Positions 53,816 to 64,000 of a stretch of DNA of 64,000 nt are shown piece by piece. The notes under the pieces were generated by a model that saw only the letters and a program-made list of their open reading frames with translations, did not search any database and was not told the origin of the DNA. This stretch comes from Staphylococcus taiwanensis (GTDB lineage Bacteria; Bacillota; Bacilli; Staphylococcales; Staphylococcaceae): contig CP058667.1 in NCBI GenBank assembly GCA_020544305.1, positions 1,240,001 to 1,304,000 on the forward strand, read 5' to 3'. Each line of letters starts with the position of its first letter. Position 1 is the stretch's first letter. The position numbers and the translations under genes were made by a program.

Positions 53816-55072
53816 ATGGGAGAAAATTTAAAACAAAATTCAAATCAAGAAGTAAAATCAAATGAGAAAGAATTTAAATTTACTAAGAGTCATAGACGAT
53901 TATTATATGGTTCTGTATTTTTAATGGCAACATCTGCAATTGGTCCAGCTTTCCTTACTCAGACAGCTGTATTTACCGCAGAATTTTATGCCAGTTTTGC
54001 ATTTGCAATTTTAATTTCGATTATCATTGACATTGGGGCACAAATTAATATTTGGCGTGTTTTAGTTGTGACTGGCTTACGTGGTCAAGAGGTATCTAAT
54101 AAAGTAATGCCTGGATTAGGTACATTAATTTCTATATTAATTGCATTTGGGGGTCTTGCATTTAATATTGGTAATATTGCTGGTGCAGGTTTAGGACTAA
54201 ATGCTATGTTTGGTCTAGACATCAAATGGGGTGCAGCAATTACCGCGGTATTTTCAATTTTAATTTTTGTTAGTAAAAGTGGTCAAAAAATAATGGATGT
54301 TGTATCGATGATTCTAGGTGTTGTAATGATCTTAGTAGTCGCATATGTAATGGTTGTGTCTAACCCGCCATATGGTGATGCATTAGTTCACACATTTGCA
54401 CCAGAACATCCAATCAAATTAATTTTACCAATTATCACTTTAGTTGGCGGAACCGTTGGTGGTTATATCACATTTGCTGGCGCGCATAGACTACTTGATT
54501 CTGGAATGAAAGGCCAACAGTTCTTACCGTTTGTAAATCGTTCTGCAATTGCTGGTATTTTAACTACTGGAATTATGAGAACATTATTATTCCTAGCAGT
54601 ATTAGGTGTAGTAGTAACAGGTGTTACACTAAGTGCTGATAATCCACCTGCATCTGTGTTTGAACACGCAATTGGACCAATTGGTAAAAACATATTTGGA
54701 ATTGTAATCTTTGCTGCTGCGATGTCATCAGTTATTGGATCTGCTTATACTAGTGCTACATTCTTAAAAACTTTACATAAATCATTATTTAATAAAAATA
54801 ACTTGATAGTAATTGTATTTATTGTAGTATCTACGTTAATATTCTTATTTATTGGTAAACCAATTAGTTTACTTATTATTGCTGGTGCAATTAATGGTTG
54901 GATTTTACCTATAACATTAGGTGCAATTCTTATAGCAAGTCGAAAGAAATCTGTTGTTGGTGATTATAAACACCCAACATGGATGCTAGTATTTGGTATA
55001 GTTGCTGTCATCGTTACGATAATCACAGGTATATTCTCACTACAAGATTTAGCAACATTGTGGAAAGGTTAA
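53816..55072 (+). CDS. NRAMP-superfamily transporter of the 5-oxoproline operon
   Basis: 418 aa, about 11 membrane helices after a polar 27-residue N-terminus. NRAMP-related: AIGPAFLTQTAVFTAEFYAS near residue 40, LVGGTVGGYITFAGAHRLLD near residue 208. The metal-binding DPGN motif of true NRAMP transporters is absent from helix 1, where IGPAFL occurs instead. It resembles YcsG, the pxp neighbour in Bacillus. I infer import of the operon's substrate rather than metal ions. ATG follows AAGGGGGTCCATTC. Confidence 0.85.
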   Translation: MGENLKQNSNQEVKSNEKEFKFTKSHRRLLYGSVFLMATSAIGPAFLTQTAVFTAEFYASFAFAILISIIIDIGAQINIWRVLVVTGLRGQEVSNKVMPGLGTLISILIAFGGLAFNIGNIAGAGLGLNAMFGLDIKWGAAITAVFSILIFVSKSGQKIMDVVSMILGVVMILVVAYVMVVSNPPYGDALVHTFAPEHPIKLILPIITLVGGTVGGYITFAGAHRLLDSGMKGQQFLPFVNRSAIAGILTTGIMRTLLFLAVLGVVVTGVTLSADNPPASVFEHAIGPIGKNIFGIVIFAAAMSSVIGSAYTSATFLKTLHKSLFNKNNLIVIVFIVVSTLIFLFIGKPISLLIIAGAINGWILPITLGAILIASRKKSVVGDYKHPTWMLVFGIVAVIVTIITGIFSLQDLATLWKG

Positions 55073-55079
55073 AACCACG

Positions 55080-55114
55080 AACTCTACATTCAAATGAATG
55101 TAGAGTTTTTTATT
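55080..55114 (+). terminator. Terminator of the pxp-acc operon
   Basis: Stem ACTCTACATT / AATGTAGAGT (55081-55106) with a short CAAATG loop and six T. Confidence 0.93.
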
Positions 55115-55228
55115 TATAATTGATATAAAAGGCATTCATATAATATGAGATTCTAAATAATCATTGTCGTGATGATTAAAAATATATGATAAAATAGCAA
55201 GTGCTAAGAAAATGATTGAGGTGTAAAT

Positions 55229-55915
55229 ATGATTGGAATAATAGGAGCTATGGAAGAAGAAATAGCTATATTAAAAGATAAATTAACAAATATGAGTGAA
55301 ATTTCTATTGCTCACGTAAAATTTTACCGAGGACAATTAAATAATAAAGATGTCGTGCTAACTCAAAGTGGAATTGGTAAAGTCAATGCTGCCATTTCGA
55401 CGACGTTATTGATTGAAAAATTTAATCCTAAGTTAATTATCAATACAGGTTCTGCCGGAGCATTGGATGAAAGCTTAGCTGTTGGGGACATGTTAATTAG
55501 TGATGATGTTATTTATCATGATGCAGATGCTACCGCATTTGGGTATGAGTATGGACAAATACCTCAAATGCCTGCTAAATTTGAAGCTAATAAAGAGTTA
55601 TTAAAGATTACCGAAAAAGTGATTATTGATAATCATTATAACGCGAAAATTGGACCTATTGTTAGTGGTGACAGCTTTATAGGTAGTGTTGATCAACGTC
55701 TGCACATTAAGCGTCAATTTCCTAAAGCAATGGCCGTTGAAATGGAAGCTACCGCTATAGCACAAACATGTTATCAATTCAAAGTGCCATTTATTGTAAC
55801 GCGTGCGGTTTCTGATTTAGCAAATGGTGAAGCTGACGTTTCATTTGATGAATTTTTAGGACAAGCGGCTCAATCATCAAGTATCATTGTAGCGCAGCTT
55901 GTTGAAACACTATAA
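55229..55915 (+). CDS. mtnN: 5'-methylthioadenosine/S-adenosylhomocysteine nucleosidase
   Basis: 228 aa. [18 protein letters not shown] at the start, [14 protein letters not shown] near residue 48, [18 protein letters not shown] near residue 72, VSGDSFIG near residue 148, the substrate-binding [16 protein letters not shown] segment ([12 protein letters not shown] near residue 171) and the catalytic Asp in [13 protein letters not shown] near residue 192. Recycles MTA and SAH. ATG follows TTGAGGTGTAAAT. Probable first gene of the yqeG-rsfS operon. Confidence 0.97.
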   Translation: MIGIIGAMEEEIAILKDKLTNMSEISIAHVKFYRGQLNNKDVVLTQSGIGKVNAAISTTLLIEKFNPKLIINTGSAGALDESLAVGDMLISDDVIYHDADATAFGYEYGQIPQMPAKFEANKELLKITEKVIIDNHYNAKIGPIVSGDSFIGSVDQRLHIKRQFPKAMAVEMEATAIAQTCYQFKVPFIVTRAVSDLANGEADVSFDEFLGQAAQSSSIIVAQLVETL

Positions 55916-55938
55916 ATTAAATAAAAGGTGAAATTTAA

Positions 55939-56466
55939 ATGGGATTAATAAAAAAATATTTTATGCCTAATGACTATGTAAAATCTGTTTTTCAAATCGA
56001 TATTGAAAAATTGGCAAAAGCGGGTTTCAAAGGCATTATCACAGATTTAGATAACACATTAGTTGGTTGGGATGTCGAGTCACCAACTATTGAAATACAA
56101 GAGTGGTTTAAAAGAGCCAATGAATTAGGCATTACAATCACAATTGTATCAAATAATAATGAAAATCGCGTATCCAGCTTTTCTAAAGATTTAAATGTAG
56201 ATTTTATTTTCAAAGCTAGAAAACCTATGGGTAAATCATTTAAGAGAGCGATTAAACACATGAATATTAAGCCAGAAGAAACGATAGTAATTGGCGATCA
56301 AATGTTAACGGATGTTTTTGGCGGTAATCGTAACGGTTTATATACTATTATGGTTGTACCAGTTAAACGAACAGATGGATTTATTACAAAGTTCAATCGT
56401 ATTATTGAACGTCGTCTATTAAATTATTTTAAAAATAAAGGCTATATTACATGGGAGGAAAATTGA
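55939..56466 (+). CDS. yqeG: HAD-superfamily phosphatase YqeG
   Basis: 175 aa, HAD subfamily IIIA. Motif I GIITDLDNTLVGWD near residue 35, motif II IVSNNNENRV near residue 72, lysine in KARKPMGKSFKRA and motif III IVIGDQMLTDVFGGNR near residue 118. Substrate unknown; always upstream of yqeH in Bacillales. ATG follows AAAAGGTGAAATTTAA. Confidence 0.92.
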   Translation: MGLIKKYFMPNDYVKSVFQIDIEKLAKAGFKGIITDLDNTLVGWDVESPTIEIQEWFKRANELGITITIVSNNNENRVSSFSKDLNVDFIFKARKPMGKSFKRAIKHMNIKPEETIVIGDQMLTDVFGGNRNGLYTIMVVPVKRTDGFITKFNRIIERRLLNYFKNKGYITWEEN

Positions 56467-57567
56467 TTGAACGAAACACTTAAATGTATTGGTTGTGGTG
56501 CACCGCTACAATCTGAAGATAAAAATGCACCAGGTTATGTACCTGAACACAATCTTTTTCGCGAAGATGTTATATGTCAACGTTGCTTCAGATTAAAAAA
56601 TTACAACGAAATTCAAGATGTTGGTATGGATAGTGATGATTTTTTAAATCTCTTAAATAGCCTAGCAGATCGTAAAGGCATCATAGTTAATGTAGTTGAT
56701 GTATTTGATTTTGAAGGATCATTTATTAATGCTTTAAAACGTATTGTTGGTAATAAAAAAGTGATTTTAGCTGCGAATAAATTAGATCTTTTGCCTAAAC
56801 AAATTAACAAACGACGTGTAAAAGAATGGTTGAAAAGGGCAGCTAGAAAATATGGACTTGAAGCCGATGAAGTAGTCTTAATTTCTGCACAAAAAGGTTG
56901 GGCGATTGAAGACTTGTTATCAGCCATTAACAAACATAGAGATAATAGTGATGTGTATATTGTCGGTACAACTAATGTAGGTAAATCAACTTTAATAAAT
57001 AAATTAATTGAGCAAAGTGTTGGAGAAAAAGATGTTGTTACAACATCAAGATTTCCTGGAACAACACTAGATATGATTGATATACCTTTAGATGAGAAAA
57101 CATTTATGTATGATACTCCGGGCATTATTCAAGCGCATCAAATGACACATTATGTTACTGAAAAAGAATTAAAAACTATCGTACCCAAAAATGAAATTAA
57201 ACAACGTGTTTTCCAATTAAATGAAGGTCAAACGTTATTCTTTGGTGGATTAGCTCGAATAGACTATGTTTCAGGAGGTAAGCGACCTCTTGTATGTTAC
57301 TTTTCAAATGATTTAAATATTCATCGTACAAAAACTGAAAAGGCAAATGATTTATGGCGTACTCAAATAGGTAATGTTTTAACGCCTCCCAATAATCCTG
57401 AACATTTTGACATGGCAGAAACTAAAGCAGTTAGACTTGAAACAGGTAAAGATAAAAGAGATGTTATGATTTCAGGTCTAGGATTTATTACTATAGAAGC
57501 TGGTGCAAAAATGATTGTTCGTGTACCTAAAAATGTGGATGTTATTTTACGTAATTCAATAATGTAG
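56467..57567 (+). CDS. yqeH: Ribosome biogenesis GTPase YqeH
   Basis: 366 aa, starting at TTG directly after the yqeG stop, with GGGAGGAAAA upstream. N-terminal zinc finger (CIGCGAPLQ with CQRCFRL), then a circularly permuted G domain: [12 protein letters not shown] and NKLDLL (G4) come before [14 protein letters not shown] (G1) near residue 167 and YDTPGI (G3). The C-terminal part binds RNA. Needed for 30S assembly in B. subtilis. Confidence 0.96.
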   Translation: MNETLKCIGCGAPLQSEDKNAPGYVPEHNLFREDVICQRCFRLKNYNEIQDVGMDSDDFLNLLNSLADRKGIIVNVVDVFDFEGSFINALKRIVGNKKVILAANKLDLLPKQINKRRVKEWLKRAARKYGLEADEVVLISAQKGWAIEDLLSAINKHRDNSDVYIVGTTNVGKSTLINKLIEQSVGEKDVVTTSRFPGTTLDMIDIPLDEKTFMYDTPGIIQAHQMTHYVTEKELKTIVPKNEIKQRVFQLNEGQTLFFGGLARIDYVSGGKRPLVCYFSNDLNIHRTKTEKANDLWRTQIGNVLTPPNNPEHFDMAETKAVRLETGKDKRDVMISGLGFITIEAGAKMIVRVPKNVDVILRNSIM

Positions 57568-57580
57568 GGTGGTTATTATT

Positions 57581-58387
57581 ATGAAGTATGCAGTAATAGG
57601 TGACCCAATAGACCATTCATTATCACCAATAATGCATAAAGCAAATTTTACATCTTTAAATATGGATGACTCATATGAAGCTTTACACATTCCAAGCAAA
57701 GATATACATCAAATACGTGAAATTATAGAGGAAAATAGTATCGATGGTTTCAATATCACAATTCCTCATAAAGAAAATATCATTCCATATTTAGATGACA
57801 TTGATGAACAAGCTAAAACTGTAGGTGCAGTTAATACTGTTAAAATCATTGATAATAAATGGATAGGTTATAACACTGATGGAATTGGATATGTAACTGG
57901 GTTAAAACAAGTGTATCCTGACTTATCTAATGCATATATTTTAATTCTCGGTGCTGGTGGTGCTAGTAAAGGGATAGCAAATGAATTAAGCCGTTACGTA
58001 CATCCTAAGCTAACCGTAGCTAATAGAACAATGTCCCGCTTTGATTCATGGGATATTGATATTAATGCAATTTCATTAAACCAAGCTGAATGTCATTTAG
58101 ATGAATTCGACATCATTATTAATACAACACCAGCTGGTATGGCTAATAATAATGATATGATAATTAGCTTAAAAAATTTAGCACCTGATTCTTTAGTAAG
58201 TGACATTGTATACGTTCCTTATAAAACTCCATTTTTAAAACAAGCAGAGCTTCGGGGAAATCAAATTCACAATGGACTTGATATGTTTATATATCAAGGT
58301 GCCGAAAGTTTTAAAATTTGGACAGGTAAACAACCGAATATAGAAGAAATGATATATGCAGTATTAAAAAAATTAAAAGGAGAATAA
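57581..58387 (+). CDS. aroE: Shikimate dehydrogenase
   Basis: 268 aa from ATG 57581 (AGGGTGG upstream; an in-frame GTG at 57569 is part of that site). [17 protein letters not shown] with the substrate serines, [12 protein letters not shown] with the catalytic Lys near residue 65, [10 protein letters not shown] near residue 100, NADP loop [16 protein letters not shown] near residue 125, NTTPAGM and [14 protein letters not shown]. Fourth step of aromatic amino acid synthesis. Confidence 0.97.
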   Translation: MKYAVIGDPIDHSLSPIMHKANFTSLNMDDSYEALHIPSKDIHQIREIIEENSIDGFNITIPHKENIIPYLDDIDEQAKTVGAVNTVKIIDNKWIGYNTDGIGYVTGLKQVYPDLSNAYILILGAGGASKGIANELSRYVHPKLTVANRTMSRFDSWDIDINAISLNQAECHLDEFDIIINTTPAGMANNNDMIISLKNLAPDSLVSDIVYVPYKTPFLKQAELRGNQIHNGLDMFIYQGAESFKIWTGKQPNIEEMIYAVLKKLKGE

Positions 58388-58388
58388 T

Positions 58389-59837
<1,449 letters not shown>

Positions 59838-60191
59838 ATGAATTCAGAAGAATTATTAAATATTGCTGTCAGTGCGACAGAAAATAAAAAAGCAGAAGAT
59901 ATTGTTTCTCTAAATATGCAAGGTATTAGTGATATGACTGATTACTTTGTAGTGTGTCATGGTAATAATGAACGTCAAGTTCAATCAATTGCTAGAGCAG
60001 TTAAAGAAGCAGCTCATGAGCAAAATATTGATGTTAAACGTATGGAAGGTTATCAAAGTGCTAGATGGGTTTTAATTGATTTAGCCGATGTAGTTGTACA
60101 TATTTTCCATAAAGATGAACGAAATTATTACAATATTGAGAAGCTATATCAAGATGCTCCAATAGAATCATATGGTCAGGCTGTTTATTAA
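59838..60191 (+). CDS. rsfS: Ribosomal silencing factor RsfS
   Basis: 117 aa. VSATENKKAEDIVSLNMQGI, then the family core DMTDYFVVCHGNNERQVQSIA, MEGYQSARWVLIDLADVVVHIFH and ERNYYNIEKLY. Binds ribosomal protein L14 and blocks subunit joining during starvation. Starts directly after yqeK and ends directly before the methyltransferase. Confidence 0.97.
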   Translation: MNSEELLNIAVSATENKKAEDIVSLNMQGISDMTDYFVVCHGNNERQVQSIARAVKEAAHEQNIDVKRMEGYQSARWVLIDLADVVVHIFHKDERNYYNIEKLYQDAPIESYGQAVY

Positions 60192-60917
60192 ATGACACAA
60201 TACGCAGAAATGAGTTCAGTTTATGACCAGTTAACACAGGATCAACCTTATGATAAATGGTTTGATATAGTGAGTAGTTTAACACAATCATTTAATTCTA
60301 AGCCTAATATCTTAGATATAGGTTGTGGTACTGGTAGTTTAACTACTCGACTTACTTCTATTGGTTCGGTTACAGGAATGGATTTAAGCACTGATATGCT
60401 GGCCATTGCTGCGAATAAATCTAATCATGTTAATTGGTTAGAAGGTGATATGACCGATTTTTCATTAAATACTAAATTTGATGTTATAACAATATTTTGT
60501 GATTCCCTGAATTATTTACCAGATATTGAGGAAGTAGTTATGACATTTAATAATGTTATAACTCATTTAAATGAATCTGGTATTTTTATATTTGATGTTC
60601 ACACTATTACAAAAATGAATACACTATTTAACAATCAATGTTATATTGATGAAAATGAATCAACATTTTTAGCCTGGGAAGCTATATCTGGCGAAGAACC
60701 TAATAGTGTATATCATGATATGAGTTTTTTTATTAAAAATGAAGAAGGTTACTACATTCGATTTGATGAATCTCACTATCAAAGAACCTTCGAAAAGAAT
60801 ACGTATCTTAAATTATTACAACAAATAGGTTTTACTAAAATAAAAACATTTGTAGATTTTGACTTTAATAATCATGATGAAAAGGGCGATCGCTTATTTT
60901 TTATCGCATATAAATAA
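60192..60917 (+). CDS. SAM-dependent methyltransferase (YqeM type)
   Basis: 241 aa class I methyltransferase. SAM loop ILDIGCGTGSLTTRLTSIG near residue 39, acidic loop TGMDLSTDMLAIAAN, then WLEGDMTDF and FCDSLNYLPD. A C-terminal beta-rich part (YHDMSFFIKNEEGYYIRFDE) resembles the YqeM family found after rsfS in Bacillales. Substrate unknown. The start immediately follows the rsfS stop. Confidence 0.88.
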   Translation: MTQYAEMSSVYDQLTQDQPYDKWFDIVSSLTQSFNSKPNILDIGCGTGSLTTRLTSIGSVTGMDLSTDMLAIAANKSNHVNWLEGDMTDFSLNTKFDVITIFCDSLNYLPDIEEVVMTFNNVITHLNESGIFIFDVHTITKMNTLFNNQCYIDENESTFLAWEAISGEEPNSVYHDMSFFIKNEEGYYIRFDESHYQRTFEKNTYLKLLQQIGFTKIKTFVDFDFNNHDEKGDRLFFIAYK

Positions 60918-60924
60918 ATGAAGT

Positions 60925-60972
60925 AAACTCATTTCCTTAAACGTTTATACATATAAGGAGATGAGTTTTTTG
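60925..60972 (+). terminator. Terminator hairpin that contains the comEA ribosome binding site
   Basis: 15-bp stem AAACTCATTTCCTTA (60925-60939) / TAAGGAGATGAGTTT (60954-60968), one G-U pair, 14-base loop, run of six T at 60966-60971. It is a good intrinsic terminator for the yqeG-methyltransferase operon, and the AAGGAG of comEA is inside its 3' arm. Confidence 0.88.
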
Positions 60973-61677
60973 TTTGAAAATAAAACTGAACTATTGAATT
61001 TTATATTAAAATGGAAATTTCAAATTATATTAATTACAATTATCCTAGTCGCTCTTTCATTTTTTTATTTTTACTCACAAAAGAATGACGAATCGATAAT
61101 GAATTCACAATCAACAGTTAACAAATCGTTTGATAATAGTACTAAAAATGGGAATTTGCAAAAATCAAGTAACCACAGTCATGATACAAATAATTCGATA
61201 AATCAAGAAGATAATAAAGTCATATATGTAGATATAAAAGGTGCAGTTGAACATCCTAAGGTCTATAAAATGCAAAGTGATGATAGAGTTAAAGATGTAT
61301 TAGAAAAAGCAAAGCTTTTAAAAGAAGCCGATGTATCTACAATAAATTTATCTGAAAAATTAACAGACCAAAAAATGATATTTATTCCTAATATAAATGA
61401 TAAAAATGATCTAAATATAGTTGCTTCAAATCATGGCCAACAAGATAATACATCTACTAACAAAAAGATATTAACTAATAATAGCGATAAGGTAAATCTT
61501 AATACTGCTAGTGAAAATGATTTACTTAAAGTCCCAGGTGTGGGTCCAACTAAAGTTAAAGAAATAATAAACTTTAGACAAACTAATGGTCATTTTCAGA
61601 GCGTAGAAGATTTAAAAAATATTAAGGGGATAGGGAATAAAACTTTTGATAAAATAAAAGATTATTTTATAGTCTAA
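60970..61677 (+). CDS. comEA: Competence DNA receptor ComEA
   Basis: 235 aa if started at TTG 60970, 9 bases after AAGGAG; the ATG at 60961 directly abuts that site with no spacing. One membrane anchor at about residues 13-33, a polar Ser/Asn linker, an SLBB-like domain (VIYVDIKGAVEHPKVYKMQ) and a C-terminal double helix-hairpin-helix DNA-binding domain (VNLNTASENDLLKVPGVGP, IKGIGNKTFDKI). Binds incoming dsDNA at the cell surface. First gene of the comE operon. Confidence 0.92.
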   Translation: MFENKTELLNFILKWKFQIILITIILVALSFFYFYSQKNDESIMNSQSTVNKSFDNSTKNGNLQKSSNHSHDTNNSINQEDNKVIYVDIKGAVEHPKVYKMQSDDRVKDVLEKAKLLKEADVSTINLSEKLTDQKMIFIPNINDKNDLNIVASNHGQQDNTSTNKKILTNNSDKVNLNTASENDLLKVPGVGPTKVKEIINFRQTNGHFQSVEDLKNIKGIGNKTFDKIKDYFIV

Positions 61678-61751
61678 ATAAAATATGATTGGCTATGAAA
61701 TTATCTTAATTTATAATACATATAGTTAATACGAAACAGGAGTTGAATTAC

Positions 61752-62210
61752 ATGGAAAGACTTAAATGGGATGAGTATTTTATGGCACAAAGTCATTTAT
61801 TAGCTTTACGTTCTACGTGCCAAAGACTTTCAGTCGGTGCTACGATTGTCAAAGATAATAGAATCATAGCAGGTGGTTATAATGGCTCTGTAGCTGGAGA
61901 GGTACATTGTATTGATGAAGGGTGTTTAATGGAAGATGGGCATTGTATAAGAACAATTCATGCGGAAATGAATGCGTTATTACAGTGTGCTAAACAGGGT
62001 GTATCTACCGAGGGTGCAACAATATATGTGACACATTTCCCTTGTCTCAATTGTACTAAATCTATTATTCAAGCTGGTATTAAACAGATATATTATGCTC
62101 AAGACTATCATAACCATAAATACGCTATTAAACTTTTAACTCAAGCTGGTATTGATTATCAAAAAATATCATTCTCTGCAGAAAAAGTTGCTCAGTATTT
62201 GAGAAATTAA
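61752..62210 (+). CDS. comEB: ComEB, dCMP deaminase family
   Basis: 152 aa from ATG 61752 (AGGAG 10 bases upstream; an in-frame TTG at 61743 is too close). Zinc deaminase motifs HAEMNALLQCA near residue 70 and FPCLNCTKSIIQAG near residue 97, plus the extra CIDEGCLMEDGHCIRTIHAE zinc segment of dCMP deaminases. It is not needed for DNA uptake in B. subtilis, though always in this operon. comEC begins 4 bases after its stop. Confidence 0.94.
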   Translation: MERLKWDEYFMAQSHLLALRSTCQRLSVGATIVKDNRIIAGGYNGSVAGEVHCIDEGCLMEDGHCIRTIHAEMNALLQCAKQGVSTEGATIYVTHFPCLNCTKSIIQAGIKQIYYAQDYHNHKYAIKLLTQAGIDYQKISFSAEKVAQYLRN

Positions 62211-62214
62211 ATTT

Positions 62215-64000
62215 ATGATTTATTATGCATTATCTTTACTGTCCGGTATTTTATGGGTACATTTAAGAATTTTTTCGATTTTTATCATCTCAATCATCAT
62301 ATTAGTTTGTGTTCAAAAGCGTTTTAAATTATTCAGTATATCAATGTTGCTCCTAACTTTTATAGCTGGAATTTTATTAATTCAATACAATGATAAAATG
62401 AACGATTTTCGGGTTAATTATTTTCAAAATCATAATTTAATTAATGGACAAGTGCAATTTAGTGGTCAGATAAAGCAAATTGGGCAGCAATTGAAAGGGG
62501 ACTTTAATTATAAAGGAGAGACTTATCATTTTAATTTAATAGCTAAATCAATCTCATCAAGTACTCTTGAAAATAAGTCTTGTATGATAAAAGGTAAAGT
62601 AACAAATATGATTAACCAAAATATTTACGTGACTATCAATAACATATTTTCAAATACTTGCAAAAATAATAATAGAATTTCTTTCATTGACCTTCATTTG
62701 AAATATATTAATAATAAATTACATCAAACATCTTTAGAGCACCCGGAAAGAATTATTGCTCTGATTACTGGTGAAATGAGCGATATAAATCCTGATTATT
62801 TAGATGATGTAAAATCTATTGGCATTTATCATCTTTTAGCTGTTAGTGGATCACACATTGCAACAATATCTTTTTTAATTTATCAATCGTTAGTAAGATT
62901 CAATATCCCTAAAATATTAATTAATATTCTAATTATAATTTCACTAATTATCTTTGCATTTTATTCAGGATTAGCACCAAGTGCTTTAAGAGCAATATTA
63001 TCTACAATTATCATTTTAATTTTAACAAACACAAAAAAGACACTTATTGATGTTTTAGGTTTAGTATTTATTATAATGGTTATCTTTTCATCAAATCTAA
63101 TTTATGACATCGGGTTTCAATTTTCTTTCTTAATTTCTTTATTTATTATATTAATATTACCCCTCTTAAATAAACGCTCTTCAATTCAAAATCTATTATT
63201 AATAACATTAGTAGCACAATTATCTTCTTCTTTAATAAGCATCTATCATTTTAATCAATTACAATGGCTTGGATTATTTACAAATATGATATATGTACCA
63301 TTTTATGGTTTCGTACTTTTTCCATTGGCAATAATGACTTTCATGATTTATCATTTTTTCAATAATATTAATATATTGAATGCAATCGTTAATGAAGTTT
63401 TCGAACTACACGATAAATTACTTAATTTCTTTTTGCATTTCAAATTTTATCAAGTTTTTATTTATCCTCATTCATCACTTGAATTGTTTTTATATTTTTT
63501 CCTTTTCTTTCTATTGTACTTTCTTATATCCCATAAAAAGGTTATTTTAACTTGTATTATTATCATTACTTTAATCATTCTAATTTTAGTAGGTACGAGT
63601 CCCCAATCAACAACAATTACATTTTTAGATGTTGGACAAGGTGATAGTTTAGTATTTCAAACTAAACAAAAAGAGACTGTCATGGTTGATACAGGTGGCA
63701 AAAAAACGCTTTACGGAAAATATAATAATCATAGCATATCTAAATATCATATTTTACCAACTTTAAGACGAAAAGGCATTTCAACAATTGATTATCTCAT
63801 AATAACGCATCCTCACGCTGACCATATGGGAGAGTTATCATACATCGTAAATCAAATAAAGATTAAGACAATTTATATAAATTTGCCAAGTTTCACAGAA
63901 AAAGAACTAACTAATATTCAAATAATGTGTAAAAAATATAATATTGAATTATTCGATGCCAGTGAAATCAATGATTTAAGTTTAAAATCAAGTAAAATAA
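62215..64000 (+). CDS. comEC: Competence DNA channel ComEC, 5' part (cut by window end)
   Basis: Open from ATG 62215 to the window edge, 595 codons, against roughly 720-780 for the family, so the C-terminus is missing. Two N-terminal membrane helices, an extracytoplasmic OB-like domain, the Competence domain with IGIYHLLAVSGSHIATIS near residue 200 and a multi-helix core. A metallo-beta-lactamase-like domain then begins at FLDVGQGDSLVFQT near residue 470 and contains the HPHADHMGE motif near residue 532. It forms the channel for single-stranded DNA entry. In frame throughout the visible part. Confidence 0.95.
   Translation, partial: MIYYALSLLSGILWVHLRIFSIFIISIIILVCVQKRFKLFSISMLLLTFIAGILLIQYNDKMNDFRVNYFQNHNLINGQVQFSGQIKQIGQQLKGDFNYKGETYHFNLIAKSISSSTLENKSCMIKGKVTNMINQNIYVTINNIFSNTCKNNNRISFIDLHLKYINNKLHQTSLEHPERIIALITGEMSDINPDYLDDVKSIGIYHLLAVSGSHIATISFLIYQSLVRFNIPKILINILIIISLIIFAFYSGLAPSALRAILSTIIILILTNTKKTLIDVLGLVFIIMVIFSSNLIYDIGFQFSFLISLFIILILPLLNKRSSIQNLLLITLVAQLSSSLISIYHFNQLQWLGLFTNMIYVPFYGFVLFPLAIMTFMIYHFFNNINILNAIVNEVFELHDKLLNFFLHFKFYQVFIYPHSSLELFLYFFLFFLLYFLISHKKVILTCIIIITLIILILVGTSPQSTTITFLDVGQGDSLVFQTKQKETVMVDTGGKKTLYGKYNNHSISKYHILPTLRRKGISTIDYLIITHPHADHMGELSYIVNQIKIKTIYINLPSFTEKELTNIQIMCKKYNIELFDASEINDLSLKSSKI

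Noticed and set aside
56613..57125. 170-codon minus-strand reading frame
   Set aside because: It is the antisense shadow of yqeH, with Ser/Leu-rich low-complexity translation and no ribosome binding site.

Overview
This is a low-GC Firmicutes chromosome segment whose gene order and protein lengths fit a coagulase-negative Staphylococcus. Examples are a 729-aa Rel starting at TTG, an 876-aa AlaRS, a 291-aa LytH and a fused 761-aa SecDF. An IS1272-type element points towards the S. haemolyticus/S. epidermidis side of the genus; this is inference, since no 16S or species marker is present.

Layout. 1-2103: end of valS, then folC. 2302-5147: comC (prepilin peptidase), radC and a cluster of small orphan proteins, including a 59-aa membrane protein on the minus strand and a 42-aa charged protein. 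5349-9672: mreCD, an L21 leader with rplU-prp-rpmA, obgE and an ACT-domain gene. 9688-13826: ruvA and ruvB, both disrupted by frame-changing lesions, then queA, tgt and yajC. 13872-14012: a dispersed hairpin repeat. 14161-23271: secDF, recJ, apt, rel, dtd, lytH. 23275-27992: T-box-controlled hisS-aspS, 6S RNA and tcdA. 28060-29836: rarA and cymR, divergent.

30000-35000 is an accessory patch between cymR and iscS, which I expect to be near neighbours in staphylococci. It holds a small stress-type gene behind a SigB-like promoter, a complete IS1272-like element carrying a structured RNA-like segment, a frameshifted IS110-family element with a long non-coding leader, a second copy of the dispersed repeat, and a luciferase-like monooxygenase.

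35228-49085 is core again: iscS-mnmA (tRNA 2-thiouridine), a TPR protein, recD2, T-box(Ala)-alaS, reoM-yqgF-yrzB, trmR-trhP1-trhP2 (tRNA wobble 5-methoxyuridine), udk and greA. 49321-55072 is a catabolic operon behind a perfect cre match: pxpB-pxpC-accB-accC-pxpA plus an NRAMP-type transporter. PxpB/PxpC are homologous to the carboxyltransferase half of urea carboxylase, so with their own BCCP and biotin carboxylase they look like a split urea-carboxylase-like enzyme joined to 5-oxoprolinase. I rate this the most interesting protein system in the window. 55229-64000: mtnN and the yqeG-yqeH-aroE-yhbY-nadD-yqeK-rsfS-methyltransferase operon, then comEA, comEB and the first 595 codons of comEC. 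An intrinsic-terminator hairpin swallows the comEA ribosome binding site.

No tRNA, rRNA or CRISPR array was found. Coordinates and hairpins were worked out by eye; family names come from motif recognition and memory, not from database searches.
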